From Chitinophaga sp. SYP-B3965 (GTDB lineage Bacteria > Bacteroidota > Bacteroidia > Chitinophagales > Chitinophagaceae): a stretch of DNA of 64,000 bases. The stretch is taken from the NCBI RefSeq assembly GCF_009647655.1, contig NZ_WJFD01000001.1, positions 248,001-312,000 on the forward strand, given 5' to 3'. This document shows positions 7,623 to 15,151 of the stretch, piece by piece. Each line of letters opens with the position of its first letter. The first letter of the stretch is position 1. The notes beneath the pieces were generated by a model. The model ran no database searches and had not been told where the DNA came from. It saw nothing but the letters and a program-made list of their open reading frames with translations. A program made the position numbers and the translations under genes.

Positions 7623-8369
7623 TCATGCAAAAAAATCCTTCATAAAATTAGTATTCACACCTGTGGTGAGATCCAATACATCAAACCTCCTTACCTCACA
7701 AAATGACCCCATTTCCTGATCGCCATTGATCAGTATGGCACCCATTAAGATCACGTGCCTGCATTTGTAGCTGGTGTTATTTACTAAATAGTTGATCCTT
7801 TCTTCTATGGCTTCATACATCACATCTGTTGCTTCTTTTAATTGATTGGCTGCACTGGTGATCCTGTTCTTTTCTTTTAGGAATATTTGTTCGATGGTGT
7901 TCATCTGGTAATCATAATCATTCACATTCCCTTCAACGATCTGGTTGTTCAGTAATTTGGCCAGGCCTGCTTTTGCAGCACCACAACAACCAGATGGTTT
8001 CGTTTGGCCTATCCTGTTGATCTCGCCTATTTTTCCATCTTTGGTGATGCCGATGTGCGGACCGTAGAAAATATATACCGCACCATCATCCGGCACATGG
8101 GCTGCAAAGGCGCCCATGCCTGTTAAGCCTGTGAAAGGATATCCATCTAATCCTCCCATCTTAAATGGCCCGAGGAACTCATGTGACCTGGCTGGATATT
8201 GTATGCTGTTTACATCATCACTACAGATGCTATCTGCCAGCATTACTTTGCCTGGATCTATATCTAGTTTTTCTTCGATCAGGTCTATTAATCTGTTCAC
8301 ACAATCAATAGTGGTTACCGCATTCGGGTAATACTGGTGTACGGGCGCTAATTTTTCTTTCTTTTTCAT
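7623..8369 (-). CDS. LCIB-type (theta-class) carbonic anhydrase-like protein
   Basis: A 248-residue cytoplasmic protein that reads like the LCIB/LCIC family, beta-carbonic-anhydrase-fold zinc enzymes interconverting CO2 and bicarbonate and best known from the Chlamydomonas and diatom CO2-concentrating mechanism. Recognisable blocks are YYPNAVTTIDCVNRL (about 14-27), DSICSDDVN (46-54), FLGPFKMGGLDGYPFTGLTG (65-84), HVPDDGAVYIFYGPHIGI (91-108) and SGCCGAAKAG (126-135). Expected zinc ligands are Cys49, His91 or His105, and Cys128 or Cys129. An Asp-Arg pair is available in D51/D52 and R61. No transit or signal peptide is present. It starts 6 bases after the stop of a bestrophin gene, so the two form one operon. 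Family call from memory of the motifs; activity untested. Confidence 0.82.
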   Translation of the reverse strand: MKKKEKLAPVHQYYPNAVTTIDCVNRLIDLIEEKLDIDPGKVMLADSICSDDVNSIQYPARSHEFLGPFKMGGLDGYPFTGLTGMGAFAAHVPDDGAVYIFYGPHIGITKDGKIGEINRIGQTKPSGCCGAAKAGLAKLLNNQIVEGNVNDYDYQMNTIEQIFLKEKNRITSAANQLKEATDVMYEAIEERINYLVNNTSYKCRHVILMGAILINGDQEMGSFCEVRRFDVLDLTTGVNTNFMKDFFA

Positions 8370-8375
8370 GAGCTG

Positions 8376-9362
8376 TTACATTAGGATGTTATTGATAGCG
8401 GTGGTGGGTGAGGGGAGATCTGCTTCGTCCAGCATATCCCTCATGTCTATTTCTATGGTCCTGGAAATATTGGTGATGGGCACGTCGTTGGCGTTGCCTT
8501 CAAATGGATTAACGGAGCTTTCTCCTACTGCATCCAAGGCTACGAACACCCAGGAAAGTAACAATGCGAAAGGTACGTTCAGCCAGATGGAGTATCCTTC
8601 TATCAGGGTGCCGTCTCCTAACTTCTCAAATTCATTGAGCAGGCCAAAGGGTACGAGCAGTACAAAAAAATACAACAGGTAACTGGCAATGGAAGAGTAA
8701 TTGCGGGGATAGGGGAAGTTCTTTATCCTTTCCGCTCTGCCCTGGCTATCATAGAAAGCAGTGATAGCGGTTTGTAGTTGCAGCAACTGGAATTCAGGCA
8801 GCCGTAAGTTATTGACATGCCTGGATTGCAATGCCATGATCTGTGTGGCTTTGTTCTTTTTAGCCAGGATGTAATGGAGTTCCTCTTGGGGCAGGTATTT
8901 TTTTAATTCATCTTCCATTGTAGTGAGCCTTTCGGGAAGGCTGTAGTGGGAGGAGTATTCTACGTTTTCCGGGTTGGTCATGTTCTCCCAGGGCCTGGGT
9001 TCCCTTAGCTGAAAACGAAGCGCTGTGAGCCAGGCAAAATGCCGGTAGAAGATGGCTTTGGTCTCAGCTTCGTCTTTCAGGAAATCTCTTATCATTACGG
9101 CGAAAGATCTGCTGTTATTAACGATGCTGCCGTAAATGGTCCTTGCTTCCCATGCCCGGGAATAACTGGTGTTGTTCTTGAAGCCGACTATGAAAGATAC
9201 AGCTGTACCAAGCAATGCAACGGGTACCCAGGTGATGGATAGAAAAGTGAGGCCCAAATGGTATAGTACGGTGGGGATCAGCGCGAGGAAGAAGAGTTTG
9301 TAGATATGCCTCCTCGTCCAGTATACAAATTCCCGAAAAGTGTATTTTTTGCCAGCGTTCAT
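8376..9362 (-). CDS. Bestrophin-family anion channel
   Basis: A 328-residue membrane protein of the bestrophin/RFP-TM family (UPF0187). Members are pentameric anion channels in the membrane, some conducting chloride or bicarbonate. Hydrophobic segments lie at about residues 20-40 and 45-62, with two more in the C-terminal half (around SYLLYFFVLLVPFGL and WLNVPFALLLSWVFVAL). The family motif FKNNTSYSRAWEARTIYGSIVNNSR follows the second helix (61-85), and the conserved NPFEGNANDVP acidic stretch (from residue 285) precedes a C-terminal helix. Length is normal for bacterial bestrophins. It is the first gene of a two-gene operon with an LCIB-type carbonic anhydrase, which suggests bicarbonate rather than chloride as the physiological ion. 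That part is inference. Confidence 0.9.
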   Translation of the reverse strand: MNAGKKYTFREFVYWTRRHIYKLFFLALIPTVLYHLGLTFLSITWVPVALLGTAVSFIVGFKNNTSYSRAWEARTIYGSIVNNSRSFAVMIRDFLKDEAETKAIFYRHFAWLTALRFQLREPRPWENMTNPENVEYSSHYSLPERLTTMEDELKKYLPQEELHYILAKKNKATQIMALQSRHVNNLRLPEFQLLQLQTAITAFYDSQGRAERIKNFPYPRNYSSIASYLLYFFVLLVPFGLLNEFEKLGDGTLIEGYSIWLNVPFALLLSWVFVALDAVGESSVNPFEGNANDVPITNISRTIEIDMRDMLDEADLPSPTTAINNILM

Positions 9363-9455
9363 TGTTAGGTTTTTGGGTATAGTAATAAATGTACAAATTA
9401 TTTCTATGCTTGTTGTTCTACGGGTATCGGGGTATATTTAATGAAAGAGAAAACC

Positions 9456-9686
9456 ATGTCAAAAGAGTTGCTCACCCAATTTTTCGTTTTTGCGAATTCC
9501 TTGTATCAGTCAGCTTCTCCCGGTGAGCGGATAGAAGATGTTGTAAATGTGCATTCGCTGGAATACCAGGGGGATTATGGATTGGAATATGAATTGAAGC
9601 CCGGGGTGGAAGAATCTCCGGAACTTGCTGAGATCATAAAGAATGCTGCGTTAGAGGCGGGGTTTCATCATGTGAAGAAGATGTAG
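9456..9686 (+). CDS. Small hypothetical protein
   Basis: A 76-residue product (MSKELLTQFFVFANSLYQSAS...). An upstream in-frame ATG at 9441 exists, but a possible promoter -7 element (TATATTTA, about 9432-9439) ends just before it, so the ATG at 9456 is preferred. No domain is recognised. The protein is acidic with a predicted alpha/beta mix. It is divergent from the bestrophin operon, and its last 53 bases overlap the convergent membrane-protein gene, which lowers certainty a little. Confidence 0.6.
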   Translation: MSKELLTQFFVFANSLYQSASPGERIEDVVNVHSLEYQGDYGLEYELKPGVEESPELAEIIKNAALEAGFHHVKKM

Positions 9687-10335
9687 CGACAAATAACTTT
9701 TTATTATAACAGTATATCATAAACCCTATCGCCACCAAAGTACCAAGTACGGAAGGCAGAAACTGGCTATATGGCTGATATTGCGGGAAAACAGTGCCGG
9801 TAAAGGCGGAGAGTATCCCGCTAAATGCGCTCATCATTTTAAGGATATGTTCGTACAGCCATAAGTTTCCATATCTGTGCTGAGGGATAAGATAGCGGAT
9901 AAAGTCGTAGGTTATCACGAACAACAAATACCCAACAGTACTATAAATGATAACGGGCGACCAGATCATCCCGATCGACCTGAAATAATAAATGAAATAA
10001 AACACTGTGATCAGAGTAATAACCGCTACTGCGGCGTCCAGTATCTTAAATTGATTGGATTTTGTTTTTAATGCACGATAACCCGAAAATCCAACATAAG
10101 CACTCAGCATTGTAATGACGAGGAGGAATGTATTCCTGCCAAATACTAAAACACCGATCAGGCCGGTGATGATCACTATTGTAAGGAATACGAGAAAGAG
10201 CCGGCCACTTATTGTATGCCTTTTACCGCCTTTCCTTGTCAGAATAGCTGTTAAGCCTAACAGGAGGGCGACAGAACCAGCAACGATGTGGGTAATGATG
10301 TTTATTTGATGAAAAAGGGGGGATATTTCGTTCAT
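9634..10335 (-). CDS. DUF2306-like multi-pass membrane protein
   Basis: A 233-residue protein from the start used here (MNEISPLFHQINIITHIVAGS); the frame opens 12 codons earlier at 10371. Seven hydrophobic helices are visible, beginning with HIVAGSVALLLGLTAILT and followed by a basic KGGKRHTISGRLFL loop. This first-helix/loop pattern is that of the DUF2306 group of predicted membrane proteins (function unknown). The C-terminus is hydrophilic. It is convergent with, and overlaps by 53 bases, the small gene at 9456-9686. No operon partner is obvious. Confidence 0.75.
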   Translation of the reverse strand: MNEISPLFHQINIITHIVAGSVALLLGLTAILTRKGGKRHTISGRLFLVFLTIVIITGLIGVLVFGRNTFLLVITMLSAYVGFSGYRALKTKSNQFKILDAAVAVITLITVFYFIYYFRSIGMIWSPVIIYSTVGYLLFVITYDFIRYLIPQHRYGNLWLYEHILKMMSAFSGILSAFTGTVFPQYQPYSQFLPSVLGTLVAIGFMIYCYNKKLFVATSSSHDETPPLTQHSL

Positions 10336-10371
10336 GGGCAACATGTTATGCTGAAGATAAGGTATTTTCAA

Positions 10372-10714
10372 ACGCGGAGATCGTAGCTATTATTAGACAT
10401 AGTTAGGGCGTTACAATGAAAAACCAGGACTGATAAGGGGAAAGAGGGAGATCAATATGAGATCAGTGGAGTTGATACTAACGGGAGGTCTAGCGGATAT
10501 GGAAGCGAGGAGGGATGATGGATTTAGGGTTGAAATGGGGCTGTTTTGTTAATGAATGGTTCAGAAAGTGATTTTTTAATATCGAAATCTGCACAAAAGT
10601 GCTGTGGTTTCATTTTCATCGTATAAAATTAAGGCAATTTTTCTTTGATAGATATAGATACCCTGGCGGAAGTTATCTCTTCGCGTTATTTCTTTTCACC
10701 CGCCTCATTTTATA
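10372..10714. other. Intergenic region without recognisable gene
   Basis: About 340 bases between two minus-strand genes. No frame, tRNA or strong hairpin is seen. It should contain the promoter of the membrane protein ending at 9634 and the 3' untranslated region of neither neighbour in a clear form. Confidence 0.5.
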
Positions 10715-11527
10715 CTATTCCTTCCGGATGAAATAAACGTCACTTTGAAGTTGAAGAGATGGTTTGATTTCCGGTTGGTCATGGTATGCAATGCCTGTTG
10801 ATACTGTAGGAAGGGAAGGAATGATATCAATGATATCTGCTGCAAAATATTTACGGTTCCCCAATACATACATTTTTCCATCCATTACATCGAATGCTCT
10901 TACCTGTAGCACAACGATCGTTTCTTCTTCACCTGCTTTAAAGGGAAGTATTAGTTCTGTTGCAACAGCAGGCTTGCTGAAATCTATCAGTGCTTTATCT
11001 GATGCTGCTTCCTGGTAAGCACCTTCCTTAAAGTTCACACCAACGGCGATCGCTTTAATTTCAATGTGTGTGGTATTGCGGGCATGGCGGATGTCGCCGG
11101 CACCAAGTGCGGGAATGGCAATGCGAAGGCTGTTGCCGTCTTGTACCACTTTTGGTGTGAATGGCAGCAAACGGCTCAGTTCCGTTTTTCCGTTGAAGCG
11201 CATGCCGGTTAGCATGGACAACTTGTTCCGCTGGAAACTTCTGCTGCCGCGTTGCTGGCTGCCTGAGTAGAGTATGCGAAGCATATCTGTGTTCAGGCGG
11301 TTGTGCATGCCATTATCGTGACGGATGTTGAGTTCCGTGCGTAGCCCTTGCCTGATCAGTTTTGCAGCCTTGCTGGCTGTGCCGAAATCAATTGCAGAGA
11401 GCTGGGTGGCTTTACTCCTGCGTACATGTTTGGGCATTGTTCGGAAATACTGCTTCCCATCCCGGTAATACCCGACGTACTCGCCGATCTTACCTGTCAT
11501 TCTTAATAGTCCAGTGTTTTTAGACAT
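10715..11527 (-). CDS. Hypothetical protein, DUF6266-like
   Basis: A 270-residue protein starting MSKNTGLLRMTGKIGEYVGYYRDGKQYFRTMPKHV. This short beta-strand-rich opening followed by a helical RSKATQLSAIDFGTASKAAKLIRQGL segment is seen in a Bacteroidota-specific family that I recall as DUF6266. The rest is beta-strand rich. There is no signal peptide. Function is unknown, and the single-gene context gives no clue. The upstream 170 bases are AT-rich and probably hold its promoter and that of the divergent gene at 11762. Confidence 0.7.
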   Translation of the reverse strand: MSKNTGLLRMTGKIGEYVGYYRDGKQYFRTMPKHVRRSKATQLSAIDFGTASKAAKLIRQGLRTELNIRHDNGMHNRLNTDMLRILYSGSQQRGSRSFQRNKLSMLTGMRFNGKTELSRLLPFTPKVVQDGNSLRIAIPALGAGDIRHARNTTHIEIKAIAVGVNFKEGAYQEAASDKALIDFSKPAVATELILPFKAGEEETIVVLQVRAFDVMDGKMYVLGNRKYFAADIIDIIPSLPTVSTGIAYHDQPEIKPSLQLQSDVYFIRKE

Positions 11528-11761
11528 AATGTAATTGTGTTTTTAAATGTGAAAAAATATTGTTCGTTCCAAATGCGCTGAAATTATGCCAATTGCTGTT
11601 TTGAAAAGTTGTGATTTCACAAGAATTGGAGGATTAACAATTGCAATCAGTTGCAATGATAAATTGAACGGTATTTTATTTGATGATTAACAAAAATGAA
11701 AGGACTTGACAGGCTAAGGGTAATCATTATATTTGTTCCAAAGACCTCAAAACCAGATAAT

Positions 11762-12157
11762 ATGGGAACAAAAGAAAATCCCTGGAAGCTGAAAACACCT
11801 CCGGGCACTTCTGAATACGAGATGTATAAAGATGTGAAAGATGGCAAAGAGATTCTTGTTTGCACAGTTGGGAAAACGGTGCTTCATTATGATTTCCGTT
11901 GCATTAATGATCTGCAGGTTATGCTGAAAGCACATAAAGACTGGATGGAATTAGGAAGCGCTGATGAGCAGAAGCCAGCTAAAGAAGGAACAGTGGAAGC
12001 GTGGGGACGTTCTGAAAAGAATCCTGTTGGTGGATGGTATGGTTTGAAGAAAGGTTTTCGTGGAAGATTTGGTATGTATATTCCGCCGCTGATGGAGGAG
12101 TTGGGTTTGGTGGAATTAGAGCATAACCCGAAGAATAATAGAATGAGGGCTTTGTAG
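11762..12157 (+). CDS. Conserved hypothetical protein (131 residues)
   Basis: Starts MGTKENPWKLKTPPGTSEYEMYKD. An in-frame ATG 22 codons upstream (11696) is less likely because that extension is hydrophobic and unlike the rest. The protein has a KENPWKLKTPPG opening and a C-terminal NPVGGWYGLKKGFRGRFGMYIPPLMEELGLVE block that looks well conserved. I recall this as a small widespread family of unknown function (DUF6855-like), without certainty. Transcription ends at a strong hairpin 24 bases downstream. Confidence 0.7.
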   Translation: MGTKENPWKLKTPPGTSEYEMYKDVKDGKEILVCTVGKTVLHYDFRCINDLQVMLKAHKDWMELGSADEQKPAKEGTVEAWGRSEKNPVGGWYGLKKGFRGRFGMYIPPLMEELGLVELEHNPKNNRMRAL

Positions 12158-12180
12158 GGGAGGATATTAGATGAATTATT

Positions 12181-12216
12181 GAGAAGCAGGCAAGTCGTTG
12201 CGATTGCCTGCTTCTC
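12181..12216. terminator. Bidirectional hairpin terminator
   Basis: Perfect 13-base arms at 12181-12193 and 12204-12216 (GAGAAGCAGGCAA and its complement) with a 10-base loop, followed on the plus strand by AGTTTTTATT. It sits between two convergent genes and can serve both. Confidence 0.85.
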
Positions 12217-12224
12217 AGTTTTTA

Positions 12225-12656
12225 TTATGAACTGGTAGTTTCAACGTTATCAGATAATGAAAGGGGCAAAAAGGTTAATCCCAGGGCTCCAATTACCATC
12301 ACAATAAATCCAAAATTTAATGAAACTGCGGACTTGACAGATTCTCCTAATTCACGAAACAAACCCAGGTTATTGGTAGGTATCTTTTGAAAATTAGAAT
12401 ACGCATCCTGATAGTTCATAAAAAGCATTAACAGGATAATTGTTGCTACAAGTCCCGGTATAATAACAAGCTTCTGATATTTGGTAAGTGAAAAAATTGC
12501 AGCTATTCCTGCGCATAAAAGGACATATACTCCATCACCTTCTCCATTCATATAAAAATTTAATGATCCAAAAAAGGGAATATTGATTAAGGGCATAAAT
12601 ACTCCAATAGCCATAATAATAGCAAGAGTAATTAGTATAATTTGATTTTTGCTCAT
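12225..12656 (-). CDS. Small four-helix membrane protein, unknown function
   Basis: A 143-residue product with hydrophobic helices at about residues 5-30, 42-60, 63-80 and 110-132 and a short polar tail ending VETTSS. No family recognised. The DNA is more AT-rich than neighbouring housekeeping genes, as is the next gene (12689-13051), suggesting an accessory, possibly acquired, pair. The two are on the same strand, 32 bases apart. Confidence 0.6.
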   Translation of the reverse strand: MSKNQIILITLAIIMAIGVFMPLINIPFFGSLNFYMNGEGDGVYVLLCAGIAAIFSLTKYQKLVIIPGLVATIILLMLFMNYQDAYSNFQKIPTNNLGLFRELGESVKSAVSLNFGFIVMVIGALGLTFLPLSLSDNVETTSS

Positions 12657-12688
12657 AGTATGTGAGATTTTATAAATACCTATTGATC

Positions 12689-13051
12689 CTAAAAATTATA
12701 AATTAACCCCGTTCCTGTAAACTTTGTTCTGGCCATAACCTGAGATCTTGCTATTTTCATCCCAGCATTTGACATTTGTACCCCACCTAAAATGGCAATT
12801 ATACTTCCAGCCCCTGATAGTATATAAGCTGCAGTTTTATTGCTATTTGATTTGGCTTCTCCGAGAATAACTACACTTCCTGCAACACAAAGAACGCCAA
12901 CTCCAATGCCTACTCCTCCATTGCCTAGACGAGCATATTGATTGATTGGTCGTTTGGGAGATTTAGTGCCCCAGCTGGAAGAACTTTTTTGAGTTTGACA
13001 GAATGTAAGGACTGGAAGAAAGCATAGAAGAAGTAGTAAACATTTTTTCAT
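12689..13051 (-). CDS. Exported or membrane hypothetical protein (120 residues)
   Basis: Begins with a clear signal peptide (MKKCLLLLLCFLPVLTFCQ, residues 1-19, cleavage near CQT). After a Ser-rich linker come two glycine-rich hydrophobic segments (GGVGIGVGVLCVAGSVVILG and AAYILSGAGSIIAILGGVQM), which probably insert in the membrane. The layout resembles small Bacteroidota proteins with a double glycine-rich hairpin, function unknown. AT-rich, probably co-transcribed with the following gene at 12225-12656. Confidence 0.6.
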   Translation of the reverse strand: MKKCLLLLLCFLPVLTFCQTQKSSSSWGTKSPKRPINQYARLGNGGVGIGVGVLCVAGSVVILGEAKSNSNKTAAYILSGAGSIIAILGGVQMSNAGMKIARSQVMARTKFTGTGLIYNF

Positions 13052-13265
13052 AATATGGATTTAAGGTTAAAACTATTGCTAAGACGAATTGGGAATGAGT
13101 TTGTGGACTTGAGGTTATTAAATTCTGTATTCTCATGGGATTGATTCAATCATATGAGAGAAAAAGAATCATGGTTGCAGAATACTAATAAGGGAGCGTA
13201 TTTATTGGGATAACCTTTATACTTCAGGTATAAAATCAAAAAGCCTGATAGGAGAAAAATCATAG

Positions 13266-13281
13266 GGTGATGAAGATCACC
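13266..13281 (-). terminator. Possible terminator of tRNA-Gly
   Basis: Small hairpin GGTGAT-GAAG-ATCACC just 12 bases after the tRNA 3' end, followed on the minus strand by CTATGATTTTTCTCC. The stem is short, so this is a modest call. Confidence 0.45.
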
Positions 13282-13292
13282 ACCCCATGTTG

Positions 13293-13365
13293 AGCGGGAA
13301 ACCGGGCTCGAACCGGCCACCTACAGCTTGGGAAGCTGCCGCTCTACCAAATGAGCTATTCCCGC
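13293..13365 (-). tRNA. tRNA-Gly (anticodon CCC)
   Basis: On the minus strand the sequence folds as a full cloverleaf. Acceptor arms are GCGGGAA and TTCCCGC with discriminator U. The D arm contains AGCTCATTTGGTAGAGC, the anticodon arm GCAGC-TTCCCAA-GCTGT gives anticodon CCC (reads GGG), and the T arm contains GGTTCGAGCC. The CCA end is not encoded. Confidence 0.93.
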
Positions 13366-13383
13366 TAAAGTTTTGAATGTTGA

Positions 13384-13391
13384 CAAATATA
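13384..13391 (-). promoter_or_regulatory. -7 element of the tRNA-Gly promoter
   Basis: Reverse-strand TATATTTG, an exact TAnnTTTG match, 19 bases upstream of the mature 5' end. Confidence 0.5.
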
Positions 13392-13421
13392 CAAACTTGT
13401 ATCCTGTATAGTTGTATTTTT

Positions 13422-13832
13422 TTACTGGTTCCTCAACTTCTCATAATACTCTTTTATCGCGCCGGCCTTATCCTTCTTTATCTTTTTCCCAAGCTCTCTT
13501 CTGGGGCAATTCGCATTATATTTCGCACCCCAATCCATGATCTCAATAATGATCGGCAACAGGTCAATTCCCTTCTCCGTAAGACTGTAGATGAACTTAG
13601 ACTTATTAGTGGGAGAGACTTTTTTAGAAACGATCTGCTCCGCCTCCAGTACACTCAGCCTGTTAACAAGTATATTGGTGGCAATCTTCTCCTCAGACTG
13701 CAAAAATTCACTGTAGGACAATTTCCCCCGGAGCATAATATCCCTGATAATAAGCAACGACCATTTATCCCCGAAAACATCAAGAGAACAACTGATAGGG
13801 CAATCCGACCTCGTCTTTTCCATATAATTCAT
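13422..13832 (-). CDS. HxlR-family transcriptional regulator
   Basis: A 136-residue winged-helix regulator. The HxlR signature is clear: CPISCSLDVFGDKWSLLIIRDIMLRGKLSYSEFLQS (about residues 11-46), with the N-terminal Cys residues that in some family members sense electrophiles or redox state. A recognition region INRL-like (ATNILVNRLSVLEAEQIV) and wing follow. It may start at Met4. The gene is divergent from an NTF2-like/TfoX-like pair, and the 85-base gap holds a palindrome, so it most likely controls that pair and itself. Confidence 0.92.
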   Translation of the reverse strand: MNYMEKTRSDCPISCSLDVFGDKWSLLIIRDIMLRGKLSYSEFLQSEEKIATNILVNRLSVLEAEQIVSKKVSPTNKSKFIYSLTEKGIDLLPIIIEIMDWGAKYNANCPRRELGKKIKKDKAGAIKEYYEKLRNQ

Positions 13833-13843
13833 TTAAAAAGTAC

Positions 13844-13888
13844 TTGCATTTTGAAATAACTTCTTATATTAGTGCTTGCAAAATGCAA
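13844..13888. promoter_or_regulatory. Candidate HxlR operator
   Basis: The divergent gap contains TTGCAAAATGCAA (13876-13888, TTGCA/TGCAA dyad) and, 20 bases away, the related TTGCATTTTGAAA (13844-13856). Two similar partial palindromes between a regulator and its divergent target are what a dimeric HxlR protein would bind. Confidence 0.5.
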
Positions 13889-13917
13889 TAACAAATATAA
13901 TACTTAAAACCAGAAAA

Positions 13918-14289
13918 ATGGAAACCACAACAACGCAATTGCTCGAAACCTATTACAAGGGTTTTGCCCAAAAGGAAGGCTGGGAATCAGTTATTTCTGA
14001 TGATTTTAAATATACCGGGGGTAATATCGCTACAACCCCAACAGTTGGTAAAGCCGCTTATATTGAAGTGATTAAAAGATTCTCCCGGGTGTTCCAGGCC
14101 ATGCGTGTAAAACAAATGATCGTGGAAGGCAATAATGCCTGCGTTATCGGGAATTACGATTTTAAATTCCCCAATGGAGAAAGCGTTAATGGCGATGTAG
14201 CGGAGATCTGGACGGCTAAGAATGGAAAGCTTGATTCCCTGACCATTTTCTTTGACACGCTTACTTTTGATAAGAACACACCTAAATAA
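13918..14289 (+). CDS. NTF2-like/SnoaL-like protein
   Basis: A 123-residue protein (METTTTQLLETYYKGFAQKEGWESVISDDFKYTGG...), of the NTF2-like cone-fold superfamily. Members include small isomerases, hydrolases and binding proteins, so the activity cannot be named. The start at 13918 is chosen over 13876 because the longer form begins within the candidate operator. The stop codon overlaps the start of the TfoX-like gene by one base, so the two are translationally coupled. Likely under control of the divergent HxlR regulator. Confidence 0.82.
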   Translation: METTTTQLLETYYKGFAQKEGWESVISDDFKYTGGNIATTPTVGKAAYIEVIKRFSRVFQAMRVKQMIVEGNNACVIGNYDFKFPNGESVNGDVAEIWTAKNGKLDSLTIFFDTLTFDKNTPK

Positions 14290-14600
14290 TGGCGTACAGT
14301 GAAAAATTAGCAGAAAGGCTCCGGCAGGCACTGGCGGGGCTACCCAAAGTGGAAGAGAAAAAGATGTTCGGCGGCTTAGCCTTTATGGTGAATGGAAAAA
14401 TGTGCCTGACGGCAGGTGCGGATAGGATCATGTGCCGTATTGATCCTGATATTCATGTAGAAGGTTGCCAGACTGTGATCATGGGAGGACGGAAGTACAA
14501 AGGCTATGTGCATGTAAACGAAGATGCACTGAAAACAAAAGCTGATCTTAACTACTGGGCGGCACTTGCGCTTGACTTCAATAAAAAAATAAAGTCCTGA
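14289..14600 (+). CDS. TfoX N-terminal domain protein
   Basis: A 103-residue protein matching the TfoX/Sxy N-terminal domain: KKMFGGLAFMVNGKMCLTA, then DRIMCRIDPD and a GRKYKGYVHVNEDAL block. In Gammaproteobacteria the full TfoX controls competence. Stand-alone N-terminal domains such as this are common in other bacteria and have no established role. It starts inside the stop codon of the NTF2-like gene (TAATG) and its own stop codon lies within a terminator hairpin. Confidence 0.9.
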   Translation: MAYSEKLAERLRQALAGLPKVEEKKMFGGLAFMVNGKMCLTAGADRIMCRIDPDIHVEGCQTVIMGGRKYKGYVHVNEDALKTKADLNYWAALALDFNKKIKS

Positions 14601-14614
14601 TGAACTCAGGACTT
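14591..14614 (+). terminator. Terminator of the NTF2/TfoX pair
   Basis: Ten-base arms AAAGTCCTGA (14591-14600) and TCAGGACTTT (14605-14614) with a 4-base loop, followed by ATTAAAATAT. The stop codon of the TfoX-like gene is part of the stem. It may also serve the convergent gene ending at 14627. Confidence 0.75.
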
Positions 14615-14626
14615 TATTAAAATATC

Positions 14627-15136
14627 TTACGCTGTCTTAGCTAATTTACTCATCAGCCAACTTTCTTTTAGTGGCACCAGCCAATGGTCCTCCAATTCCT
14701 GCTTCGTGAGCACGGTATTATTGAGATAAAGCGTATCGGTAGTAATAAACCCTTTCTCCAGTGCATACCCCACCTGGTTCAACGGCAGTAACTGCAGTTT
14801 ATCCTTCACCAGGAAACCCAGCAGCAGACGGTCGAAAAGGTTCACGGAATATTGCTTTTCCATGCTTTTGATGATGCGTACGGAGCTATCGGTGCTGCAG
14901 CCGCTCACTTCTGAGGAGGTTTCATCGGCCATGAGCACTATCACCTGGTCAAATAACAGGCGGCCCCAGCCTTTTACGGGCACTCCATGGGAATTCCATT
15001 GTACTGCAAACTGGTGCAGCTGTTCTTCTATCTCTTCGGCCTCTCTTTCGGAAAACGGGCGGTTACTTTGATATATCCAAACCCTGGACGCAGGGGCGAA
15101 GTCGTTTGGTAAAATATGTTTGATATCGGTGTTCAT
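14627..15136 (-). CDS. Conserved Bacteroidota protein, often labelled 'ABC transporter ATPase' without support
   Basis: A 169-residue protein (…PASRVWIYQSNRPFSEREAEEIEEQLHQFAVQW…VKGWGRLLFDQVIVLMADE…). I recall homologues carrying the name ABC transporter ATPase in databases. No Walker A, Walker B or signature motif is present, so that name is not justified. The conserved blocks are RVWIYQSNRPF, the FAVQWNSHG region and FDQVIVLMAD. Function unknown; cytoplasmic. It lies 15 bases downstream of the iron-sulfur gene pair on the same strand, so it may be in that operon. Confidence 0.8.
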   Translation of the reverse strand: MNTDIKHILPNDFAPASRVWIYQSNRPFSEREAEEIEEQLHQFAVQWNSHGVPVKGWGRLLFDQVIVLMADETSSEVSGCSTDSSVRIIKSMEKQYSVNLFDRLLLGFLVKDKLQLLPLNQVGYALEKGFITTDTLYLNNTVLTKQELEDHWLVPLKESWLMSKLAKTA

Positions 15137-15151
15137 AAGGCAAAGTTAAGA

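Noticed and set aside
12225..13292. Possible genomic island next to tRNA-Gly
   Set aside because: The AT-rich small genes beside a tRNA are suggestive, but no integrase or direct repeat of the tRNA end was found.
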